From Weissella confusa (GTDB lineage Bacteria; Bacillota; Bacilli; Lactobacillales; Lactobacillaceae), in contig CP168942.1 in the NCBI GenBank assembly GCA_041871065.1, positions 1,180,501-1,244,500 on the forward strand: a stretch of 64,000 nucleotides of DNA, in the 5' to 3' direction. Positions 27,393 through 35,843 of the stretch are shown in pieces. The first letter of the stretch is position 1. The number at the start of each line of letters is the position of its first letter. Position numbers and translations under genes: made by a program. The notes beneath the pieces were generated by a model, which made no database searches, was not told where the DNA came from, and worked only from the letters and a program-made list of their open reading frames with translations.

Positions 27393-28688
27393 TTACTCCT
27401 TAAACGCCTCGTCGATCACATGACCAGCAGTTGGCGTATTAAATTGTAAGCCAAGCAACTTAGCCATCGTTGGTCCCTCTGACGTTAAATCAATATCCAA
27501 CGCCAATTCTTGACCAGCCTTAATGTCAGGTCCGTTCAAAATAAGAGTCGTCGTGTAATCCTCATTGTCTGGGTGGTAGCCGTGAGTTCCCTTGTAACGG
27601 TCAACTTCACCACGTTCCAGCATCTCGTTTGTCACTTCTTCAACCACTGCTGGTCGACGCGTTTCGTCGGTGAAGTAGTAGCCCTTTTCTGCTTCCACCA
27701 TCAAAGATGCTTCCGGATCGGCCCCAAACTCAACGAGTTCGCTGTGATCGTAAACCGCCTTAACACCTTCGACTTCACTAACCATCTTTTGCACTTGTTG
27801 CAAAAGACTCGCATCCTTCAAGTACACGTACGTTGCACCGTCTGTGTGCTTAGCAAGCACTTGCCAGTTACGAGCTACACGACCATTGTGCGTTGCACGA
27901 AGCCAACCACGATCAGCAAACAACATGTTCAAGTGAATCATCTTTGCCACGTTCATTTGGTAGTGGTCACCCAAAACCATGAAGTCCGTGTCTTCAAAAA
28001 TGCCAGCATCCTTCGTCGCTTGAATCAAATCACCAACGTGTTGGTCCAAACGGGCCAAAGCATCCCATGCTTGTTGTGTGCGAACACCATAGCGGTGACG
28101 GTGTGAATCCATGTCCACCAAGTGAATCAACGTCAAATTTGGCTTCTTTGTCTTGATGGTATCAACTGCTGCTGCCGTAATGAAATTGTCTAGTTCTGGT
28201 TGCTGGATGCCCTTACGCAAGTGTCCAAACTTACGATCCATTTGCAACAAGAACAACGGTGAACTGGCGCGTAGTGACGTCGTATATTGGTTCGTCCAAA
28301 TACGATTTGGGAAAATTTCAGCAATATTCCAGTTAATCTTAGCGCCGGCCGTTACGGGCCACAAAAAGGCAGCGGTTGTCATGCCGGCTTCACGAGCCAA
28401 ATCATACACCGTTGGCACCTTAATGTGCTTTGCGTACCAGAACCAATCTGGTGATTCACGTTCTGGTTGCATGAGCGTCGCATTAACCACACCGTGCGAC
28501 TTTGGGTAAGTCCCCGTGATGATTGATGTGTGGGAAGGATAGGTAATTGACGGATAAACGCCCTTAACTTCCTTAACCCACGTACCATCTGCGATTAAAC
28601 TTGCAATGTTTGGCAAAAATTGCAATCGTGCGGCCAAATCCGCGCTTCCAAGTGCGTCCAAAGAAATAACAACTGCATGCTTCGCCAT
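27393..28688 (-). CDS. Alkaline phosphatase-superfamily phosphodiesterase/nucleotide pyrophosphatase
   Basis: This 431-residue protein belongs to the type I phosphodiesterase/nucleotide pyrophosphatase group of the alkaline phosphatase superfamily. Metal ligands are suggested by SLDALGSAD at the N-terminus, VDMDSHRHRYG near residue 190, GDHYQMN near 245 and GTHGYHPDNEDY near the C-terminus. The SITYPSHTSIITG segment carries the likely Thr/Ser nucleophile. No signal peptide is visible, so it should act in the cytosol, which is odd for this group. It is the second gene of the marR operon. The substrate is unknown. Confidence 0.82.
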   Translation of the reverse strand: MAKHAVVISLDALGSADLAARLQFLPNIASLIADGTWVKEVKGVYPSITYPSHTSIITGTYPKSHGVVNATLMQPERESPDWFWYAKHIKVPTVYDLAREAGMTTAAFLWPVTAGAKINWNIAEIFPNRIWTNQYTTSLRASSPLFLLQMDRKFGHLRKGIQQPELDNFITAAAVDTIKTKKPNLTLIHLVDMDSHRHRYGVRTQQAWDALARLDQHVGDLIQATKDAGIFEDTDFMVLGDHYQMNVAKMIHLNMLFADRGWLRATHNGRVARNWQVLAKHTDGATYVYLKDASLLQQVQKMVSEVEGVKAVYDHSELVEFGADPEASLMVEAEKGYYFTDETRRPAVVEEVTNEMLERGEVDRYKGTHGYHPDNEDYTTTLILNGPDIKAGQELALDIDLTSEGPTMAKLLGLQFNTPTAGHVIDEAFKE

Positions 28689-28698
28689 GCTCTTCCTC

Positions 28699-29115
28699 CT
28701 ACATTTGCTTACTTAATGAGTTTTCCAAACGATTCAATAGGATGCGAGCCATGCTTTTTTCTTCAGCAGACCACAACTTAAAAATCGTTTCCTCATAATG
28801 GGTGTGTTGTTGGTTGACAGCCGTCAACACATCGCTCCCCTTAAGCGTTAATTCATAAATCAATTGGCGTCGATCACGGCCCACCGCAATATTTGATACC
28901 AATTCCTTTTTCAACAATGAGCTCAATTGACGAGACAATGTTGAATTATCCAAGCCAGTTTCCTCAGAAAGCTTATCTTGGGTATCGAACCCCTCAGAAA
29001 CATGGTTCAACAATTGCCATTCTGCAATGGTAACGCCTTGTTCCTTCGTGATTCTCGTTAAAATGGATTTATATTGTTTTTCGGTATCGCGTAACGCTTC
29101 TAAGACAGTTTTCAT
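28699..29115 (-). CDS. MarR-family transcriptional regulator
   Basis: This 138-residue winged-helix protein shows the MarR layout: an N-terminal dimerisation helix, then EWQLLNHVSEGFDTQDKLSEETGLDNSTLSRQLSSLLKK as the helix-turn-helix region (about 33-72; fragments quoted are adjacent), and a wing with GRDRRQLIYELT. It is the first gene of a four-gene unit with a phosphodiesterase, a transporter and a DegV protein and is likely its autoregulator. A TATAAT box (29141-29146, minus strand) lies 26 bases before the start. The ligand is unknown. Confidence 0.88.
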   Translation of the reverse strand: MKTVLEALRDTEKQYKSILTRITKEQGVTIAEWQLLNHVSEGFDTQDKLSEETGLDNSTLSRQLSSLLKKELVSNIAVGRDRRQLIYELTLKGSDVLTAVNQQHTHYEETIFKLWSAEEKSMARILLNRLENSLSKQM

Positions 29116-29191
29116 GCCGGCCTCCTGATTTAACTAACTAATTATACGCTTTTTGTATTACACATGTGGGACAAAAAGCCTGCACTTACGT

Positions 29192-29845
29192 TTACAAAGT
29201 GGTTGTCGCGACTAAGGAAACAATCTTTGAGCCGTGTAATTCAGACACATGCAACTCGTCTGCCAACCAAGTTGCGTTTTCGAACGTCACCCCACCACCC
29301 GGTAAAATCGTCAATCCAGCTGGCGCATGCGCGATGGTGTCCTTCAAATGCCCAACCGTTTCGGTAATCGGTTGCGCTAAATCACCGCCGTGCGTCAAAA
29401 CGCGTACAACGCCATAATTCGCCAACCAGCGCAGTGCTTGCGGCTGGCACTCTGGCTTAATATCGTCAAACGCCATGTGGTAAACCACCTGCATTGGCAG
29501 AGCAGCCTCAAGTAGTTTCACCATACGGTCACGAGCCAAACGCTTTTCTTGATCAACAACCCCAAATGTCACCATTTTGACACCCAAAGCCCGGAAATGA
29601 ATCAGTGACTCGCGCATCGTGTTAATCTCGGCGTCTGAATAATCAAAATCGCCGCCACGTGGACGAACCATGACAACTAAGTCAACGTTAGCATCCTGGG
29701 CCAATTTAACGGCTGTCGCAACTGTCTCATCATCTGGTGTAAGGCCACCTAAGTCTAAACGACTATTCAATTCAACGCGATTTACACCAGCGGCGATTGC
29801 TGCACGCATTGTGTCCAAATCAGCTAAAGCAATTTCTTTAATCAT
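29192..29845 (-). CDS. cutC: CutC-family protein
   Basis: CutC is a TIM-barrel protein long linked to copper homeostasis, although a direct enzymatic role is unsettled. This 217-residue version contains the family segments NRVELNSRLDLGGLTPD, VMVRPRGGDFDYSD, FGVVDQEKRLARD and LPGGGVTFENA. It begins ATG with GGAGG upstream. It is upstream of the marR operon on the same strand, separated by 76 bases holding the marR promoter. A palindrome lies in its promoter region. Confidence 0.85.
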   Translation of the reverse strand: MIKEIALADLDTMRAAIAAGVNRVELNSRLDLGGLTPDDETVATAVKLAQDANVDLVVMVRPRGGDFDYSDAEINTMRESLIHFRALGVKMVTFGVVDQEKRLARDRMVKLLEAALPMQVVYHMAFDDIKPECQPQALRWLANYGVVRVLTHGGDLAQPITETVGHLKDTIAHAPAGLTILPGGGVTFENATWLADELHVSELHGSKIVSLVATTTL

Positions 29846-29868
29846 GACGCACCCTCCTGTATTCTAAT

Positions 29869-29890
29869 TCCCATTTTACTAAAAATGGGA
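29869..29890. promoter_or_regulatory. Palindrome upstream of cutC
   Basis: Nine-base arms TCCCATTTT and AAAATGGGA flank a four-base spacer (ACTA), about 24 bases before the cutC start. The position suits an operator. The regulator is unknown. Confidence 0.45.
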
Positions 29891-29946
29891 CAATGATTAC
29901 AGAGTTGTATTCTTGATTAAGAGACCCTTAATGTTTAGGACACAAT

Positions 29947-29979
29947 AAAAGGCCGGATTTCGGCGAATCCGGCCTTTTA
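29947..29979. terminator. Terminator after rqcH
   Basis: AAAAGGCCGGATT and AATCCGGCCTTTT form a strong perfect stem with a CGGCG-type loop; T runs on both strands make it potentially bidirectional. Confidence 0.88.
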
Positions 29980-29992
29980 TTATTAACTATTG

Positions 29993-31705
29993 TTAATTTT
30001 GAGCTTGCACTGGCTTGTTTTGACGTAGCTTTTGAACCATCGCAAAGTCAGGCGTCACCGCCATCGTTGTTTGACCTTCAAAAATAACAAATCCAGGCTT
30101 TGAACCATTTGGCTTACGCAAACGACGAACTGGCAAGTAATCGACCGGTACATTTGCTGAATCGCGGGCCTTTGAGAAGTAGGCCGCCAACATTGCGCCT
30201 TCAAGCAACGTTTCCTCAGAAGGTTCAGCATCGTGAATAATAACGTGAGAACCAGGAATATCCTTCGTGTGCAACCAAATATCAGACTTAGCGGCTGTCT
30301 TCATTGACAAACGTTCATTTTGCAAGTTGTTCTTACCAACTTCAATCAACGTACCATCCGTAGCATAAAACTTCTCAGGTTGACTGACTTGTGGCTTCTG
30401 CTTCTTCTTGCTTTGCACACGCATGTAGCCTTCTTGAATCAATTCTTGGCGAATTTCTTCAATATCCTTTGGCGATGCAATATCGATTTGGGCCAACAAG
30501 TTCTCAAAGTAATCCACTTCTTCTTGTGCCATGGCAATTTGCTCATTTAGGTACTTAACAGACGTCTTCAACTTGTTGTAACGTGTAAAGTACTTTTGGG
30601 CATTCTGAGATGGACCGATTTGGTTAGACAACGCAATCTTCAAAGGCTTGTTGTCATCGTAATAGTTAGGCAACTCAATTGACGTCATGCCACGCTCAAT
30701 TTGGTGCATATATGTCGTCAACAACTCACCCTTGATCTTGAATTCATCAGCGTTGTCCGCTGCGTCCAATTCAGCTTGTTGCTTCTTAATCTTGGTCTTG
30801 TTCTTCTTCAATTCGTTACGAACAACACGCAAAACAACCGCTGCTTGTTGTTGCACACGATCACGCTCTGACTTCTCAGCAAAGTAACCATCCAACATTT
30901 CACTAAGCGTAGGGTATTCCACCACATTCCCGGCCAGTGTCAGCCAATCAAACGGTGCAAAATCAACGCCCTTATCAGTTGAAATCAAACGTGGCGCTGG
31001 CTTGTCAAAGCGAGCAAACCAGTCTTGCGCCAACTTCATGGCATCGCCTTCTTGTTGTAGCACAGTAGCCAATTCCATAGCTGAGTCGCGGGCGAATCCT
31101 TGGAAAGTGTGTTGGATTCCCTTGGCCAAATCAGCCACGTCGGGGTTGTCCAAAATCAAGTTTGCTAACCCATCCAACGTTTCATATGGGTTCACAACAT
31201 CTTGCTTTGGTGGCATCACATACGTACCACCAGGCATCAGCGTGCGCACACGGTTTTGATCCGCTGGCACGTGCTTAATCAAATCCAAAATGCGTTGGGT
31301 TGGATCATCGATCAAGAACAAGTTTGAGTGACGGCCCATCATTTCAAGAATCAAAGACGTCTTCTCTTCATCACCCAATTCGTTACGGCCTGATGTGGTG
31401 AACTTAATCATGCGGTCGTTTGCGACTTGTTCAACGCGCAACAATTGTGCGCCTTCCAAGTGCTTACGCAACATCATCGCGAAGTTGGGGGCTGTTTGCG
31501 GATTCGTGTACTTAATACGTGAAATTTGAGCACGCGCAAATGAAGGGTGCGCACTCAATAGCACTGGATAATTCGTACGATTATTACGAATCACCAAGAA
31601 AATTTCATTGGGATATGGTTGGTGAATCTTCATAATGCGACCACCAGCCAATGTTTCATTCAACTCTCGCACCATTGCGTGCGTAAAGAGACCATCAAAA
31701 GACAT
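29993..31705 (-). CDS. rqcH: Ribosome quality control protein RqcH (Rqc2/NFACT family)
   Basis: RqcH binds stalled 50S-peptidyl-tRNA complexes and recruits tRNA-Ala to add C-terminal alanine tails that mark nascent chains for degradation. The older name is fibronectin-binding protein FbpA. The NFACT-N domain (about 1-270) starts with SFDGLFTHAMVREL, a central coiled coil spans about 280-430, and the NFACT-R domain carries the DIPGSHVIIHD motif. At 570 residues it is full length. No signal peptide is present, in keeping with a cytosolic ribosome factor. It is monocistronic. Confidence 0.94.
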   Translation of the reverse strand: MSFDGLFTHAMVRELNETLAGGRIMKIHQPYPNEIFLVIRNNRTNYPVLLSAHPSFARAQISRIKYTNPQTAPNFAMMLRKHLEGAQLLRVEQVANDRMIKFTTSGRNELGDEEKTSLILEMMGRHSNLFLIDDPTQRILDLIKHVPADQNRVRTLMPGGTYVMPPKQDVVNPYETLDGLANLILDNPDVADLAKGIQHTFQGFARDSAMELATVLQQEGDAMKLAQDWFARFDKPAPRLISTDKGVDFAPFDWLTLAGNVVEYPTLSEMLDGYFAEKSERDRVQQQAAVVLRVVRNELKKNKTKIKKQQAELDAADNADEFKIKGELLTTYMHQIERGMTSIELPNYYDDNKPLKIALSNQIGPSQNAQKYFTRYNKLKTSVKYLNEQIAMAQEEVDYFENLLAQIDIASPKDIEEIRQELIQEGYMRVQSKKKQKPQVSQPEKFYATDGTLIEVGKNNLQNERLSMKTAAKSDIWLHTKDIPGSHVIIHDAEPSEETLLEGAMLAAYFSKARDSANVPVDYLPVRRLRKPNGSKPGFVIFEGQTTMAVTPDFAMVQKLRQNKPVQAQN

Positions 31706-31729
31706 GATTTGTCCCCTTTCTTTTTTCGA

Positions 31730-32671
31730 TTAACGTTCTGCTAAAAAGCGACGTGAGACAGTTTCGTCATCTGCTAGCTTAGCGATTAGTCCATCCATGC
31801 CATCAAACTTCATTTCACCACGAATGTAGTGGTGCCAACGAACCTTAACATGTTCACCATAGATTTCAGATGCAAAATCAAACAAGTTAATTTCAACAGT
31901 CTTAGGACGATTCTCACCAAACGTGACGTTGTAACCAATTGATGCCATACCACCATACCATCGCTCACCAACTTGTAGCTCAACGGTATAAACACCAACG
32001 CCAGGCAATCGCTCGCCAGGTGTCGTTTCAATATTCGCAGTTGGATAACCCATCTCACGACCACGTGCTTCACCGTGAACCACGACACCCGTTGTTTCAT
32101 ATGGTTGCGTCAACAAATCATTCAGTTCGTCCACACGGCCTGCATCGACCAATTGACGTGCACGCGTTGAAGCGCCTTCTTCACCATCAACATCAACACG
32201 TGCCACTTCAATGACATCAAAACGGTTTTGCGCATAAGCAGGTAGATGCGCCATATCAGCTGCGGCATCACGAGCCCCATAAGTGTGGTCGAACCCAGCT
32301 ACAACTGCTTGGGCATGCAACCCAACCATGTATTGATCAACAAAATCTTGTGGCGCAACCTTAGCTAGTGCTGACGTAAAGTTCACAACATAAGCAATGT
32401 CGACACCAAGCGACGCCAACAACTCAAGCTTACGTGGCAAAGTTGTCAAATAAGTGAGTGGGGCATCATGTGTCTTAAACACGATCGACGCATGTTGATC
32501 ATAAGTCAGCACAGCCAACTTCACCCCACGACGTTGTGCTTCACCTTGTGCGCGGTTGATAACCGCACGGTGACCAGCATGAACGCCATCAAAAAATCCC
32601 ATTGCCAACACAACTGGCTCATCAGCGATTTTCTCATTATCAAATGGGTGATGTAATGTTATAACTTCCAT
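31730..32671 (-). CDS. ribF: Riboflavin kinase/FAD synthetase
   Basis: RibF phosphorylates riboflavin to FMN and adenylates FMN to FAD. The N-terminal FAD synthetase domain shows LAMGFFDGVHAGH (nucleotidyltransferase motif) and VAGFDHTYG. The C-terminal riboflavin kinase domain starts near residue 185 with GEARGREMGYPTANIE. I chose ATG 32671, with GAGGG nine bases upstream, giving 313 residues. In many relatives ribF directly follows truB; here three accessory genes intervene. The cell's many flavoproteins in this window depend on its products. Confidence 0.94.
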   Translation of the reverse strand: MEVITLHHPFDNEKIADEPVVLAMGFFDGVHAGHRAVINRAQGEAQRRGVKLAVLTYDQHASIVFKTHDAPLTYLTTLPRKLELLASLGVDIAYVVNFTSALAKVAPQDFVDQYMVGLHAQAVVAGFDHTYGARDAAADMAHLPAYAQNRFDVIEVARVDVDGEEGASTRARQLVDAGRVDELNDLLTQPYETTGVVVHGEARGREMGYPTANIETTPGERLPGVGVYTVELQVGERWYGGMASIGYNVTFGENRPKTVEINLFDFASEIYGEHVKVRWHHYIRGEMKFDGMDGLIAKLADDETVSRRFLAER

Positions 32672-32718
32672 TTCAACTGCCCTCACATCCAAAAATTTCA
32701 ATGCCCTTATCATACCAT

Positions 32719-32742
32719 AAAACCCCGCACTAGGCGGGGTTT
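32719..32742 (-). terminator. Terminator of the secreted nuclease gene
   Basis: On the minus strand AACCCCGC pairs with GCGGGGTT around a short loop (CTAGT) and a T run follows. Confidence 0.85.
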
Positions 32743-32796
32743 AGTCAGTAATAGTCTTGATTTAACGCGATTTATAAATGAATGAGCGTTTATTTA

Positions 32797-33942
32797 TTAT
32801 TCCGTCATACTGTGACGCTTACCTGCTTGAATCGCTTCATTTTCCGTCATCTGCACGACATTATTCATATTCGTACTTGATGGCATGCGGTCAGTCCCAT
32901 ACCAGTAAACCTTGCTTGAACCACCACCAGTCACATAAACAACGCGGTCGCCCTGCCCTGCTTCTGGCTGAGTGGCTGGTTGTGTCGCAGGTTGCGTTGA
33001 TTCAACCGGTGCAGCGGCGACTGGAGCAGCAGCCTTTTCGACCGTACCAGTTGCCATACCAGTTGCGTAGTCAATCGTTGCATTTGGGCTCACGTTAGCC
33101 AGATAAACGACTGTTGCACCACCGTTTCCGCTTGTCTCATGTTGTGAACCAAAGCGAATTTCAATGGTTTGCCCATTTTGATCGTAGCCCACGTATGCCA
33201 AACGTACTTCACGCGGCAACAATTCATCCCCTGAATACAAAGGGGTTACTTGATAATCCAAACGATAATTTGGGTGCAAGGCCAACCAGTTATCTAGTTG
33301 GTTCTCATAGTACAACATGCTATCCGAATTACCTTGGTCCATACCAGAATAGTTCCCTGAATTCATACAAGCCGTCCCTGGTACCAAATTACGTGGTTCA
33401 TCATTCAACCCTGAAAATTGGTAACCAACCAAGTGACCACGGGCCATTAACCAAGCACTCTTTGAACCATCACCATAGTACATCTTGTAGTTGTGCCAAC
33501 CAACCGGGTCATATGACAAACTTGGCGCACGCTTTGCAGTTGGTTCTTCATCATTCGACAATTGAATGTGACTATCAACTGCTCGGTGCAAATGATCAAG
33601 CGGTTGCATCACCATTTGACGTGATGTCGCATACGCCAATGGCTGTTGCACCGCGCCCGTTAGGCCATGATCATCAGCCTTCGCCAATCCCTTGGTTGCA
33701 TTACTTGCTTCAGAGCTGCTCGTTGAACTCGCCACTGAAGATGACTTTTCTGATGACGATGATGCAGATGATGCGGTTTCAGATGAAGACTTCGAAGAAG
33801 ACTTTTTCACCACTTTATGTGATGTCACCGACGAAGACGTTGTTGTATCAGCCGAATCCGACTTGTCTGAACCACCACTAAGCGCACTGATACCCATCAG
33901 TGCCAAGATAACAATTCCTGCTACCTTTAATTTCTTACCCAT
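32797..33942 (-). CDS. Secreted DNA/RNA non-specific endonuclease
   Basis: This 381-residue protein is a cell-surface or secreted nuclease of the NUC1/EndA beta-beta-alpha metal family. Residues 5-24 form a hydrophobic signal or anchor segment. Residues about 25-80 are a Ser-rich linker. The nuclease core spans about 90-280, with the catalytic His170 in ARGHLVGYQ (DRGH-type motif) and the metal-ligand Asn in the NYSGMDQGN region (about 194-204). A low-complexity Ala/Pro/Gln stretch precedes a C-terminal GGSSKVYWYGTDRMP domain seen in related surface nucleases. The role may be nutrient scavenging or eDNA degradation. Confidence 0.86.
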   Translation of the reverse strand: MGKKLKVAGIVILALMGISALSGGSDKSDSADTTTSSSVTSHKVVKKSSSKSSSETASSASSSSEKSSSVASSTSSSEASNATKGLAKADDHGLTGAVQQPLAYATSRQMVMQPLDHLHRAVDSHIQLSNDEEPTAKRAPSLSYDPVGWHNYKMYYGDGSKSAWLMARGHLVGYQFSGLNDEPRNLVPGTACMNSGNYSGMDQGNSDSMLYYENQLDNWLALHPNYRLDYQVTPLYSGDELLPREVRLAYVGYDQNGQTIEIRFGSQHETSGNGGATVVYLANVSPNATIDYATGMATGTVEKAAAPVAAAPVESTQPATQPATQPEAGQGDRVVYVTGGGSSKVYWYGTDRMPSSTNMNNVVQMTENEAIQAGKRHSMTE

Positions 33943-33985
33943 ATACCTTACTCCTTATGCATTTTTGCATAAGATAAGTATACAG

Positions 33986-34012
33986 AAAAACGTCTGCTAA
34001 ATGCAGACGTTC
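33986..34012 (-). terminator. Terminator after the EIIB-like gene
   Basis: On the minus strand AACGTCTGC and GCAGACGTT pair around ATTTA, with a TTTTT tract following. Confidence 0.85.
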
Positions 34013-34033
34013 ATAAAATGGTCATATTTTTAC

Positions 34034-34348
34034 TTAGCTACGTTCGGCAGCCAAAGCAGCTTGCAAAATTGCCTCACCCTTCATCATGCCATAATCCATC
34101 ATGTTGATGTCCACAACTGGATAGTCAGCCCCGTACTCTTCTTCATAACGGGCATGCATGTACTTTACTTGTGGTGCAATCATAATTACGATTGGTTGAT
34201 CCTTTGCGATTTGGTCACGAGCGGCCATGTCTGCCACGCCTACCGTGGCAACGTCCAAGCCATCTTTTTCAGCTGCATCATTCATCTTATTTGCCAACAT
34301 TGAAATTGACATTCCGGCCGCATCAACCAACACAATATGCTTCGTCAT
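34034..34348 (-). CDS. PTS EIIB-like protein with Cys-to-Asp substitution
   Basis: This 104-residue protein aligns with EIIB of the lactose/cellobiose PTS family. HIVLVDAAGMSISMLANKM corresponds to the loop that in E. coli ChbB reads LFCSAGMSTSLL, and IMIAPQVKYM matches its second conserved segment. The phosphorylated cysteine is replaced by Asp9 (codon at 34322-34324), so normal phosphotransfer is impossible. No EIIA or EIIC gene is near. I chose ATG 34348, eight bases after GGGG. The gene has its own terminator. It may be a regulatory or decoy relative; function is unknown. Confidence 0.78.
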   Translation of the reverse strand: MTKHIVLVDAAGMSISMLANKMNDAAEKDGLDVATVGVADMAARDQIAKDQPIVIMIAPQVKYMHARYEEEYGADYPVVDINMMDYGMMKGEAILQAALAAERS

Positions 34349-34448
34349 AATCATTACCCCAAATTCTTATCTTCTCTTATATTACTGCGCTAAAATGATA
34401 GCGCTCTCATTAATTAAATTGTAAATCACGCACAATTAATAAGCAAAC

Positions 34449-34484
34449 AAAAAGAACTAACCCCGTTGCCAAAGTTAGTTCTTT
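34449..34484 (-). terminator. Terminator after the NADH dehydrogenase gene
   Basis: On the minus strand AAAGAACTAAC pairs with GTTAGTTCTTT around a GC-rich loop, followed by TTTTG. Confidence 0.82.
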
Positions 34485-34492
34485 CTTGTTTA

Positions 34493-35716
34493 TTAGTGAT
34501 ACAAATCGAAGCGACCCTTCGATAGCACTTCCTTCATACCACCAGTTTCCATCAATGACTTGTTCATGATAACCTTCTTCAACATTGAAGCCGGGTATCC
34601 CTTCACCTCATGATCAGTGCCGACCACACCGATTGCACTGGTATTACCAATTGAGCAAACCGTTCCCAATGACTTGTAGCTAAACTCAGTCAACTCGTAA
34701 TCAGTAATGTCCGCGATAACATTCTTAGCTGCAATTTCACCCATAACCAAGGCCAATTGGGCCGTCGTTGGCAAAAGTTGCTCACTCTCTGGATCAATCG
34801 CTGCGGCGACGTCACCAACCAAGTAAACATGACTATCTTCCGGATCTTGCAAGTAACGGTTCACTGAATTACGGTTTCGCTTGCCCGTGTAACCTGAATC
34901 AGCCATCACGTGTGAACCACGGACACCAGTCGTCCAGATAATCGTGCCAGCGACCACTTCACCTGGCACGCCTGTTTGACGGTCTGAGTACTTCAACACG
35001 CCTGGTTCAACGGAATCAATGCCCTTTCCAGACTCAATCACTGCGCCACGGCCACGCAAAACGTCAATACCGTAGTTAACCAACTTTTCTGAGAAGACAC
35101 TCAATGGGCGTTGTGCACCGTCAACCGCCATAATTTGGATTTGATTTGGTGCCGCCCCCGCGATTTCAGCATACTTCTCGCGTTGCTCAGACAATGCCCC
35201 CAACAACTCAACACCCGTAAAGCCGGCCCCAGCTACTACGATGTGCAGGTGACGTGGATCATTGTCTTCACGGTATGCGTGCATCTCGTCTTCGATATGT
35301 TGATAAATACGTTGCGCTGATTCAACTGAATCCATTGCCAATGCGTTTTCTTGTACACCTGGAATACCGAAGTCCTCTGACTCGAATCCCAATCCTACAA
35401 TCAAATAGTCATATGACAATGCTTCGTGGTTGGCCAATTCAACGCGACGTGCTTGCTTATCAATCTTTGTCACCGTGTCTTGTACAAAATACGTCATCTT
35501 ATCATCAACCACATGGTCAATCGGATACGTAATTCGATCAGCATCTAACGCACCCGCTGCAACTTCATGCAAGTCAGTTGCTTCGTAGTGGTATGGGTTG
35601 CGATCAACTAGCGTAATCTCCAAAAATGAGGCGTCGCCACGCTTTTGCAAATGACGTAACGCCATCAAGCCAGCATAACCGGCCCCCAAAATGACAACTT
35701 TAGTCTTTTCCATCAT
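34493..35716 (-). CDS. ndh: Type II NADH dehydrogenase
   Basis: This FAD-containing oxidoreductase resembles NDH-2, a peripheral membrane enzyme passing electrons from NADH to a quinone without proton pumping. The FAD motif is VVILGAGYAGLMALRHL, and the second dinucleotide motif is IVVAGAGFTGVELLGAL. VYLVGDVAAAIDPE is the FAD-contact motif near residue 300, and QLALVMGEIAAKN matches NDH-2 proteins. GGGGGAT precedes two consecutive ATG codons; I take the first. Length is 407 residues. It implies a quinone acceptor, made or supplied. A related sulfide:quinone-type reductase cannot be fully excluded. Confidence 0.86.
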   Translation of the reverse strand: MMEKTKVVILGAGYAGLMALRHLQKRGDASFLEITLVDRNPYHYEATDLHEVAAGALDADRITYPIDHVVDDKMTYFVQDTVTKIDKQARRVELANHEALSYDYLIVGLGFESEDFGIPGVQENALAMDSVESAQRIYQHIEDEMHAYREDNDPRHLHIVVAGAGFTGVELLGALSEQREKYAEIAGAAPNQIQIMAVDGAQRPLSVFSEKLVNYGIDVLRGRGAVIESGKGIDSVEPGVLKYSDRQTGVPGEVVAGTIIWTTGVRGSHVMADSGYTGKRNRNSVNRYLQDPEDSHVYLVGDVAAAIDPESEQLLPTTAQLALVMGEIAAKNVIADITDYELTEFSYKSLGTVCSIGNTSAIGVVGTDHEVKGYPASMLKKVIMNKSLMETGGMKEVLSKGRFDLYH

Positions 35717-35802
35717 ATTATCCCCCAATAATATCAATTATTCTTACATGTAGAATACTGGCTAAATATGAATATTTTTAACATGAGCCCTTATACAACG
35801 TA

Positions 35803-35837
35803 AAAAAACGAGTCAAACGCAATTACGTCGACTCGTT
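35803..35837 (-). terminator. Terminator after truB
   Basis: On the minus strand AACGAGTCGA pairs with TTGACTCGTT, and seven T residues follow. It separates truB from ndh. Confidence 0.85.
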
Positions 35838-35843
35838 AAAAGA

